Assembly (NCBI GenBank): GCA_002716385.1 | Contig: PBAX01000023.1 | Span: 62,001-126,000 of the forward strand | Length of the DNA stretch: 64,000 nucleotides | Direction of reading: 5' to 3' | Source of the DNA: Phycisphaerae bacterium | GTDB taxonomy: Bacteria; Planctomycetota; Phycisphaerae; Phycisphaerales; SM1A02 | Part shown: one piece after another, positions 9,778 to 20,651 of the stretch | Numbering within the stretch: the stretch's first letter is position 1 | Layout of the letters: each line of letters opens with the position of its first letter | Translations under genes and position numbers: made by a program | The notes under the pieces: generated by a model | Told to the model about the DNA's origin: nothing | Databases searched by the model: none | Seen by the model: the letters and a program-made list of their open reading frames with translations, nothing else

Positions 9778-11784
9778 ATGAGGCCGACTGGTTCATTACT
9801 AGCATGCCTAACGCTGGGTCTGCCCACTGCATCAGCAGATGTAATAAAGGTCCCTGACCAATATGAAACCATACAGGCTGCTGTTGACGTCGCAGTTGAT
9901 GGTGACGTGATCCTCGTTTCTCCTGGCGTCTATACATCTGCCCAGGAAGGGCACGTTGTACTTGTATTCGAAAAGACAATCACCATTCGATCAGCAAAAG
10001 GTCCGGAGGCCACCATCATCGATGGCGAAGATGCTCGTCGATGCATCGCATGTATCGATTGCAAAGATGGAACTATCGAAATTGATGGCTTCACACTCAC
10101 CAACGGCAACAGTACCTCCTTCGACTATGACAGCGACGGAGAATCAAGCTACTGGGAAAACGACGGTGGCGGGGTACTGCTTCACAACAATGACGATGTA
10201 CGTATTGAGAACTGCATCATCACTGAAAATCATACCGAGTCATGGGGAGGCGGAATTTTTGATTATAAAAACAATCATACCGCAATCATTGGCTGCACAA
10301 TCGAAAACAACAACGGATTCGTTGGTGCTGGAGTCGCCAATTATGAAGGCGAAACATTCACGATTGACTCATGCCTGATCAGAAACAATGATGCCGAGTA
10401 TTACGGCGGCATATACTCCTTCTACTCGCCTGATTCCAAAGTCGTGAATTCAACAATCACACATAACACCAGCCTTCAGAGTGGAGGCGGCATCGCCTCT
10501 GATCTTATCACCCTTGAGAATGTCATTGCCTGCGAGAACATCCCTGATCAAATACTTGGATATTGGCAAAACAATGGAAGAGTGTGCCTATCCAATTCAT
10601 GTGACGATGAAAATCAAGACGGTATACCCGACGTATGCCAAAGTGATTCAAGCGATGGAACGCTCAATGTGCCATTGGATTTTCCAAACATCCAAGACGC
10701 AATCGACGCCGCCAGTTACGGAGACACTATCCTAGTCGCCCCAGGGACCTATTCGAGCACAGATTCTCATGTCCTGAACACTGGTGGCAAACCCCTAACC
10801 ATTCGGGCGACAGGATCCCCACAAGAAACCATCCTAGACGGCAATGCTGTCATGCCAGTTGTCGTCTGCACCAGTGGCGAAGGAACCACGACAGTTATCC
10901 AAGGATTCACGATCCAGAATGGCCTTTCAAACTATGGAGGCGGCATTCGTTGCGTCTACAGTGGGCCTGTTTTTCGTGATTGCGTGATCCGTGAGAACAT
11001 CGCAGAATATGCTGGCGGCGGAATCTATTTCGACAACAGCAATAGCACCATGACGGATTGCGTCGTAACACTGAATAAGGAACTGGGAGGAGGAGTCGGC
11101 GGCGGCGGCATATATTGCCGTGGTGGCTCTGATGTAACACTTCACAGCTGTCTCATAACAGATAATGAAGGTTATATTGGCGGTGGTCTTTCAATAAACC
11201 GCTCATCGATTACCGCAACGGACTCGATGTTCATCAACAATATAGCCACAGATGATGAATATCCGGATTGGTCGGGTGGAGGCGGGATCACTGGCTACGA
11301 AGCTGATCTGGAACTGAATCAATGTGAAATCAGCAACAACTACACTTCCGGAAGAGGTGGCGGAATTGATCTCGCTGCTCAATCAAGCCTGACTGCCATG
11401 AATTGCGTGATATCAAACAACGTGTCAACAGATGATGGTGGCGGAATACACTCAATTGATAGCACTATGCTACTAACCAGCTCAACGATCTGCGGCAATG
11501 CCCCCGATCAGATCTACGGCCCATGGACTGATGGCGGTCAGAATACTGTTGAATATATCTGTCCAAATGATTCTGGAGCGTGCTGTATATCGACATGGGT
11601 CGTCTGTGAGATCTCCGATGAATTCGATTGTCTTCGATTTGGAGGGACATGGATGGGAACAGGCACGACCTGTGAGGAATCGGCATGCCCATCCCAATGC
11701 ATTGGCGATGCAAATGGTGATGGAAATGTTGGAATCAACGACATTCTGCTTGTCATTGCGCAGTATGGCGCAACCTGCCCATGA
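9778..11784 (+). CDS. Secreted right-handed beta-helix protein with two helix blocks, a GACC Cys module and a single-repeat dockerin-like C-terminus
   Basis: Signal peptide; IKVPDQYETIQAAVDVAVDGDVILVSPGVY and NVPLDFPNIQDAIDAASYGDTILVAPGTY; many C-x-I-x-x-N/GGGI rungs; ends CIGDANGDGNVGINDILLVIAQYGATCP. Confidence 0.88.
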   Translation: MRPTGSLLACLTLGLPTASADVIKVPDQYETIQAAVDVAVDGDVILVSPGVYTSAQEGHVVLVFEKTITIRSAKGPEATIIDGEDARRCIACIDCKDGTIEIDGFTLTNGNSTSFDYDSDGESSYWENDGGGVLLHNNDDVRIENCIITENHTESWGGGIFDYKNNHTAIIGCTIENNNGFVGAGVANYEGETFTIDSCLIRNNDAEYYGGIYSFYSPDSKVVNSTITHNTSLQSGGGIASDLITLENVIACENIPDQILGYWQNNGRVCLSNSCDDENQDGIPDVCQSDSSDGTLNVPLDFPNIQDAIDAASYGDTILVAPGTYSSTDSHVLNTGGKPLTIRATGSPQETILDGNAVMPVVVCTSGEGTTTVIQGFTIQNGLSNYGGGIRCVYSGPVFRDCVIRENIAEYAGGGIYFDNSNSTMTDCVVTLNKELGGGVGGGGIYCRGGSDVTLHSCLITDNEGYIGGGLSINRSSITATDSMFINNIATDDEYPDWSGGGGITGYEADLELNQCEISNNYTSGRGGGIDLAAQSSLTAMNCVISNNVSTDDGGGIHSIDSTMLLTSSTICGNAPDQIYGPWTDGGQNTVEYICPNDSGACCISTWVVCEISDEFDCLRFGGTWMGTGTTCEESACPSQCIGDANGDGNVGINDILLVIAQYGATCP

Positions 11785-11841
11785 CTCCACCTGCATCACT
11801 CGTCTAGAAATCTGATTCTTCAATGCCATATACAGAGCAGA

Positions 11842-12744
11842 ATGATGACGAAGGGACATACCCAAACCAATCAACCAGTCTCAGTAATCGGCCTCGGCGC
11901 CATGGGATCGGGGATTGCGAGTACATTCTTGGATGCGGGATGCCAGGTGTCCGTGTGGAATCGATCCCGGAAAAAGATCGATGCCTTGGCCTCACTTGGA
12001 GCGCACGCCTGCGATAGTCCCACAAATGCCATCCAGGCCAGTCCTCATATCGTGGTCTGCCTTACGGGCTACGCCGCATGGGAGAACGTAATCCAAGACC
12101 ATCGGCTCCAGAACCATCTCGAAGACAAGTTCATCATCCAGCTGACAGGCGGCACGATCGATGAGGTACAGACACACGCTTCATTGATCGAGGAAAATCG
12201 CGGCCGGATAGCGGACGGCGCCTTGATGTGCTTTCCCCGCCAACTGGGCACAGAAGATGCCTCCCTCTTGATGGCTGGCAAGGCTGAAGTGCTTGAAGAG
12301 TGCGATGGATTGCTTCGCCTGCTTGATCCGAACTGGACGAATCTGGGGGACGATTTGACGAAGCCCTCAATCCTGAGCCGATCACTGACCGCCGGCATCG
12401 TCACCTCATTGATCGGTCTTCTGAATGGAATGGCCATCTGCCGGGCAGGCGGTATTCCGCTCGAACTCTTCATGCAGCACATGGAGAAAGCGGAATCAAT
12501 TGTGCCTGCAGAGAAGCGGAGGCTGATCGAAGCCGTCCGGGAAGGCCGCACCGAGGAGACCCAGGCATCCATCAAGACATGGACAGGGGCGCACGAAACC
12601 ATCCATTCCGTAGCCGAACAACTCGGAACCAATCTCGTGCTTCAAGATTCGATCAAGTTCGTCCTGCAGGAAGGTCAGAGACTGGGCCTTGGCGAACATG
12701 ATCTCTCCGCCATCATCGATGTCTTCATATCAAAGAAAGCATGA
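11842..12744 (+). CDS. NAD(P)-binding 6-phosphogluconate dehydrogenase/3-hydroxyisobutyrate dehydrogenase-like oxidoreductase (imine reductase-like)
   Basis: N-terminal SVIGLGAMGSGIASTFLDAGCQVSVWNRSRKK Rossmann motif. Confidence 0.85.
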   Translation: MMTKGHTQTNQPVSVIGLGAMGSGIASTFLDAGCQVSVWNRSRKKIDALASLGAHACDSPTNAIQASPHIVVCLTGYAAWENVIQDHRLQNHLEDKFIIQLTGGTIDEVQTHASLIEENRGRIADGALMCFPRQLGTEDASLLMAGKAEVLEECDGLLRLLDPNWTNLGDDLTKPSILSRSLTAGIVTSLIGLLNGMAICRAGGIPLELFMQHMEKAESIVPAEKRRLIEAVREGRTEETQASIKTWTGAHETIHSVAEQLGTNLVLQDSIKFVLQEGQRLGLGEHDLSAIIDVFISKKA

Positions 12745-12950
12745 AAGGAATCGTGATGATGAAAGGTCTCAATTCACGCGGAACGCTTTTCTGGATCGTG
12801 CTGCTCATCGCCACAGCCATCCCACCTGTGACCACACCGGTCGATAAATGGACCGGATGGACCGTGTACTCGCTTGTGGGCGCCATCGTCTGCATCGTGG
12901 GTTTGATCGTGGCGTTTGTCAGAAGCCATGGGCCCACTAAGGAGTCGTGA
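12741..12950 (+). CDS. Small membrane protein (two predicted TM segments)
   Basis: ATGA overlap with upstream CDS; FWIVLLIATAIPP and VYSLVGAIVCIVGLIVAFV hydrophobic segments. Confidence 0.6.
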   Translation: MKGIVMMKGLNSRGTLFWIVLLIATAIPPVTTPVDKWTGWTVYSLVGAIVCIVGLIVAFVRSHGPTKES

Positions 12951-12978
12951 ATGATGGCGTGCCGAAACGCCTATCGCT

Positions 12979-13407
12979 TCAGACCTTCTCGAACACCAAC
13001 TGAAGCTGGTTGCCCGGACGAGGAATCTCGACATTGGTCATGAAGGCCTTGATGAGCGCGAGCCCACGACCACTGGCGATCGTCAGGTTCTCATCGGCGG
13101 TTGGATCGGGCACAGTCTCGGGATCGAAACCCGGCCCCTCGTCCTGAATGCTCATCTCGATACGGGTCTCGCTTACCGAGCAGGAGAAGAGAATCCGCTT
13201 CGACTCGTCGCCACCGTTGCCATGCATCATGGCATTGGTCAGAGCCTCCTCGAGTGACAGACGGACGGCGAAACTCGCCGACTCATCGAAACCCTTCGAC
13301 GTACATGCCTCGAGAACCTCGCCCACAGCGACATCGATCTCTGCTCGCTTGCTGGCCAGATCGTATTCCTTGTGCCAGGCGTCGGGATTCATCTGTTCAC
13401 TGGACAT
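12979..13407 (-). CDS. RsbW-like anti-sigma factor / ATP-binding (HATPase_c_2) protein
   Basis: RLSLEEALTNAMMHGN (N-box), IQDEGPGFDP (G1), GRGLALIKAFM (G2). Confidence 0.9.
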   Translation of the reverse strand: MSSEQMNPDAWHKEYDLASKRAEIDVAVGEVLEACTSKGFDESASFAVRLSLEEALTNAMMHGNGGDESKRILFSCSVSETRIEMSIQDEGPGFDPETVPDPTADENLTIASGRGLALIKAFMTNVEIPRPGNQLQLVFEKV

Positions 13408-13477
13408 CCGTTTGGTGGCCCCTGCTGAATTGGAACTGATACCGTCGAGGAGTCGACTGAAGCGTCCCTTCTATCTC

Positions 13478-13828
13478 TCAGGAGAAAGACTCGCGAGCAG
13501 ACAGAGAGGTGTCGTGAATCGAGAAGATTCGATCAAGTTTCGTGATCTTGAAGATCTCGAAGATCTCCGGCGCGATGTTCGCCAGACACATCCGACCACC
13601 GCCATCCTTGCTCCGGTTGTTGACGGTGATCAACACGCCAAGCGCCGCGGATGAAAGGTGACGAACATTTCCGAAGTCGATGATCAACTTGGGAGCCGCC
13701 TTGCCTTCAAGCGCAGCGTTCAATTCAGTGCCGATCTGCTGGATGTTGGCTTCATCCAGAATGTCCTGCTGAATGAACGAGACCTCGATCACACCACCTG
13801 CATCATCAATCTTAAGCATGTCGCTCAT
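13478..13828 (-). CDS. STAS-domain anti-sigma factor antagonist
   Basis: LIIDFGNVRHLSSAALGVLITVNNRSKDGGGRMCLANIAPEIFEIFKITKLDRIFSI. Confidence 0.9.
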   Translation of the reverse strand: MSDMLKIDDAGGVIEVSFIQQDILDEANIQQIGTELNAALEGKAAPKLIIDFGNVRHLSSAALGVLITVNNRSKDGGGRMCLANIAPEIFEIFKITKLDRIFSIHDTSLSARESFS

Positions 13829-13860
13829 CGGAATCCCTTACAGAAGTCGAAGCCCATTGA

Positions 13861-16833
<2,973 letters not shown>

Positions 16834-17043
16834 GAAAATCTCCGTCTCCCTCTCAATGGAGGGATTCACCTCGTCACAACATCCAGCCAACCGAATCGAT
16901 CCGATGATGCAGAGACAGCATCGAGCCCAATTCCGGCTGGGCGTTCATATCGACCCTCACGGGCCTGAGAAGGCGTACTTTAAGTGCCAGAAGGCTGGTG
17001 GGCAACCGACATTCCCAAAGGGCATCAGATGGATTCAATGGGA

Positions 17044-18216
17044 TCAGACCGAACGTGCCTTTGCCTGGTCCATCAACTTGACGAACTCACGGAAAAGGTG
17101 GCTTGATTCATGAGGCCCAGGCGATGCTTCAGGATGAAACTGAACGGCGAAGATGGGCTTCTGAAGGTGCCTGAAGCCCGCCACGGTCTGATCGTTCAGA
17201 TGCACGTGAGTCACCTCACAACCAGCCTCCAGCAGGCTCTCCTGATCGACACAGAACCCATGGTTCTGACTCGTGATCTCCACTCGGTCCCTTATAAGGT
17301 CTGAAACGGGCTGATTTGCCCCTCTATGGCCAAATGGAAGCTTCCAGGTCTTCGCCCCGAGGGCCAGAGCCAGAAGTTGGTGCCCTAGACAGATACCGAA
17401 GGTTGGTATCTCGCCAGCCACCTCAGAAAGAGTCTCAATCAGCCCCTTGACGGCTGCTGGGTCCCCTGGACCGTTCGAAATGAAGAGGCCGTCGACGCCT
17501 GATTCACGAATTTGAACCGGCGTCACATCGGGGCCAACCCGTACAACTTCACAGCCAAGATCTGCTAAATGTCTGTAGATATTGTGTTTACCGCCGCAGT
17601 CGACCGCTAGCACCCGTCTTTTTCGATCTGTTGAGAGCTCTTCATCCAGACCAAGTTGAGGCCGCCAGTCCCCCAGCGTCTCCTCCCAGGGTGCATCGCT
17701 GCGACAAGCCGCCTGCTCGGCCAGGTTCTGACCGGCCATTTCAGGACTTTTTCTGGCCATTCCAACCAGATCCTCATCGGAGAGTGAATCGTCCAGACTG
17801 ATGACACCCCTGAGCGCTCCCGAAATCCGCAGGATCCTGACCAGAGCTCTGGTATCAATGCCCTCGATGGCTGGAATTCCATGAGCCGCCAGCCAGGGGC
17901 CCAGCTCCTGGGTGGATCTGGAGTTCGAGGCGATAAGAGATTTTTCTCGAATCACGAATCCCGAAACCTTGGGGCCATCGGACTCCACATCCTCGGGGCA
18001 GATGCCGTAGTTGCCGATCTGGGTGGCCGTCATCACGAGTATCTGCCCGGAGTAGCTCGGATCGGTCAAGGACTCCTGATAACCGGTCTGGGCCGTATTG
18101 AAGACGACTTCACCAACACCTTGCATGCCGGCACCGGATGCACCGAAGGAACTCCCGTGGAAGATGGTGCCATCTTCGAGAGCCAAACGGGCCGACTTGG
18201 GTTCATGCATGTTCAC
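17044..18216 (-). CDS. carA: Carbamoyl-phosphate synthase small subunit
   Basis: ARLALEDGTIFHGSSFGA...GEVVFNTAQTGYQESLTDPSY; class I GATase FGICLGHQLLALALG; FAVQFHPEASPGPHES. Start may be at 18210. Confidence 0.97.
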   Translation of the reverse strand: MNMHEPKSARLALEDGTIFHGSSFGASGAGMQGVGEVVFNTAQTGYQESLTDPSYSGQILVMTATQIGNYGICPEDVESDGPKVSGFVIREKSLIASNSRSTQELGPWLAAHGIPAIEGIDTRALVRILRISGALRGVISLDDSLSDEDLVGMARKSPEMAGQNLAEQAACRSDAPWEETLGDWRPQLGLDEELSTDRKRRVLAVDCGGKHNIYRHLADLGCEVVRVGPDVTPVQIRESGVDGLFISNGPGDPAAVKGLIETLSEVAGEIPTFGICLGHQLLALALGAKTWKLPFGHRGANQPVSDLIRDRVEITSQNHGFCVDQESLLEAGCEVTHVHLNDQTVAGFRHLQKPIFAVQFHPEASPGPHESSHLFREFVKLMDQAKARSV

Positions 18217-18249
18217 AGCTGGTAAACAGTGTATATGGAGATTGGCCAG

Positions 18250-20559
18250 ATGAGTATCCTCCCAGAGATGCAGGAGCTTTTTCCACAGGCCAGAGTCGGC
18301 TTCGCCAGAGTTGCTGTCGAGCGAGGACTCGATCGCTATCCCGGCGGTCTGACCTATGCCCTGGATGAAACCCTTGCCGATCTGAAACCTGGGGAACGAG
18401 TGATTGTTCCACTAGGCCGGGGGAACTCCCCTACCGGCGGGTATGTCGTTGAAAGACTCGAATCCGTCGAGAACCCGCAGACGATGAAACATGTCATCAA
18501 GCGGGATGACTCCGCCCCCAGACTCCCGGTCGATCTGCTGAAGCTTGCCGAATGGATCGCCAGCTACTACATGGCACCACTGGGCCTCACCATCTCGGGC
18601 ATGCTGCCCTCCGCGGTGCGGCGAGGCACCGGCTCCGTCACGGTTCGACTGATCGATCTGGCGATGCAGGAGGAGGAGAGCAGACCACGCTCCCCCAAGC
18701 AGCGACACGTTCTGGAGACGATCCGCAATCTGCCGGCCGAGGAACGACCCATCGAACGCCGCAGGCTCGCGACCTTGTGCGAACTCAAGACCTGTGGACC
18801 AGTGGATCGTCTGGTTGCCTCAGGACATCTTGAAGAGACCAGACACACCTCGATCGAAGCCGCCTGGAGAAAAGCCGCTCCGGAAAGAGCCAATCCACCG
18901 ACACCAACGGAACGACAAAGGTCGATCATCGACGACATCACCGCCGTCATCGATGAGGGATTCGGAGTGCATCTCCTTCGTGGCATAACCGGCTCCGGCA
19001 AGACGGAGGTCTACATCCGTCTGATCGAACAGGTTGTCCGACGCGGAAAGATCGCACTCGTGCTCGTTCCTGAAATCTCACTGACCCCACAGACTGGCGG
19101 GCGGCTGACCAGCCGTTTTCCGGAACACCGGATCGCGATCCTTCATTCCGGACTCACGGATGCTCAGCGAAACCAGCAGTGGGCCAAAGTCGTCAACGAT
19201 GAAGTCGACATCGTTCTGGGTGCACGAAGCGCCGTGCTGGCGCCATTGCGACACCAGAGACTCGGACTGATCATCGTGGACGAGGAACATGACCAGTCCT
19301 ACAAGCAGGATTCGACGCCGCGGTATCACGGCCGGGACGTCGCCGTCCGTCTGGCTCAGATGTCCGGCTGTGTCGCCGTTCTGGGATCAGCGACCCCATC
19401 GATCGAGTCATGGGCCAACGCCACTCAACGAGGCGTGTACAAACTGCATGAAATGCTCGAACGGGCGCCGGGCCTGACCATTCCATCGGTACGACTTCTA
19501 GACATGGCCGAACAGAGACGTCATCTGCCACAGGGCCAGTCGATGCTTCTGGGCCCAGTTCTCGAAGACGCCCTACAGAGAACGCTCGATGACGGAGGGC
19601 AAGCGTTGCTGCTCCTCAACCGACGAGGCTTCGCTTCCTACATCACCTGTCGAAGCCGTGGATGCGGATGGGTTCTCAAATGCGATCAATGTGATTCGAC
19701 CATGGTCATGCATCGACAACGTGATCTGCCTCGCGGCGGCTTCGTCCGATGTCATCATTGCCAATCGGAACAACGAGTACCGAGGACATGCAAGGCCTGT
19801 GGTGGCGGACTCGGCGCATTCGGACTCGGAACCCAGCGTGTCGAGGAAACATTGGCCGCCAGATATGACGCACTTGTCCCAGGCGAAACGCTGCAAAGAA
19901 TCGACTCCGACACCATGCGTCGATCCGAGGATCTCCATTCCGTTCTGGAAGCCTTCGGACGGGGAACCGTCCGTGTGCTTCTTGGAACCCAGATGATCGC
20001 CAAGGGGCTCGACTATCCGGGCGTGCGACTGGTGGGCGTGATCGATGCGGACACATCTATCAACCTTCCCGACTTCCGCGCCTCGGAACGAACATTCCAA
20101 CTTGTCTCACAGGTCTGTGGCAGATGCGGCCGGGGAGACAAGCCTGGCATGGCCATCATCCAGACATTCAATCCCGATACCCCCGCGATTCGTCTGGCGG
20201 CGGAGAATCGATACCGCCAGTTCGCCGAGGGCGAACTGGCGGATCGCACGGTCTGCGGACTCCCACCAACCCGCCGCATGGCCCGACTGGTCATCTCCGA
20301 TCGGGATGAGCTGCGCTCCCATGCCGAGGCCGACCGACTTCGAACAGGTTTGCAAACCCATCTGGAGGATTCCGTGGAACTCCGGGGCCCGAGCCCATGC
20401 GTGATCACCAAGCTTTCGGGCCGATTTCGCAACCAGATCGAGCTCTATGCCCCAACGGCTCATGCCCTTCACGGGACCCTCTCGAAGGCTCGGGATGCCG
20501 GGCTCTTCGATCGGGCCGACCGAGTTGCGATCGACATGGACCCCGTTGCACTGATGTAG
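18250..20559 (+). CDS. priA: Primosomal protein N' (replication restart helicase)
   Basis: LLRGITGSGKTEVYIRLIEQV, DEEHDQSYKQDSTPRYHGRDVA, zinc-binding CRSRGCGWVLKCDQCDSTMV...CHHCQSEQRVPRTCKACGG; start could alternatively be 18229. Confidence 0.96.
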   Translation: MSILPEMQELFPQARVGFARVAVERGLDRYPGGLTYALDETLADLKPGERVIVPLGRGNSPTGGYVVERLESVENPQTMKHVIKRDDSAPRLPVDLLKLAEWIASYYMAPLGLTISGMLPSAVRRGTGSVTVRLIDLAMQEEESRPRSPKQRHVLETIRNLPAEERPIERRRLATLCELKTCGPVDRLVASGHLEETRHTSIEAAWRKAAPERANPPTPTERQRSIIDDITAVIDEGFGVHLLRGITGSGKTEVYIRLIEQVVRRGKIALVLVPEISLTPQTGGRLTSRFPEHRIAILHSGLTDAQRNQQWAKVVNDEVDIVLGARSAVLAPLRHQRLGLIIVDEEHDQSYKQDSTPRYHGRDVAVRLAQMSGCVAVLGSATPSIESWANATQRGVYKLHEMLERAPGLTIPSVRLLDMAEQRRHLPQGQSMLLGPVLEDALQRTLDDGGQALLLLNRRGFASYITCRSRGCGWVLKCDQCDSTMVMHRQRDLPRGGFVRCHHCQSEQRVPRTCKACGGGLGAFGLGTQRVEETLAARYDALVPGETLQRIDSDTMRRSEDLHSVLEAFGRGTVRVLLGTQMIAKGLDYPGVRLVGVIDADTSINLPDFRASERTFQLVSQVCGRCGRGDKPGMAIIQTFNPDTPAIRLAAENRYRQFAEGELADRTVCGLPPTRRMARLVISDRDELRSHAEADRLRTGLQTHLEDSVELRGPSPCVITKLSGRFRNQIELYAPTAHALHGTLSKARDAGLFDRADRVAIDMDPVALM

Positions 20560-20651
20560 GGGTCGGAACTCGTAAATCCAGTGTGGATTGGAGCCCTCCA
20601 GCCCCTTCAAGGAGGTTTGCCCGTGCTAGAATGCCGTTCTTCGGCGATCAC

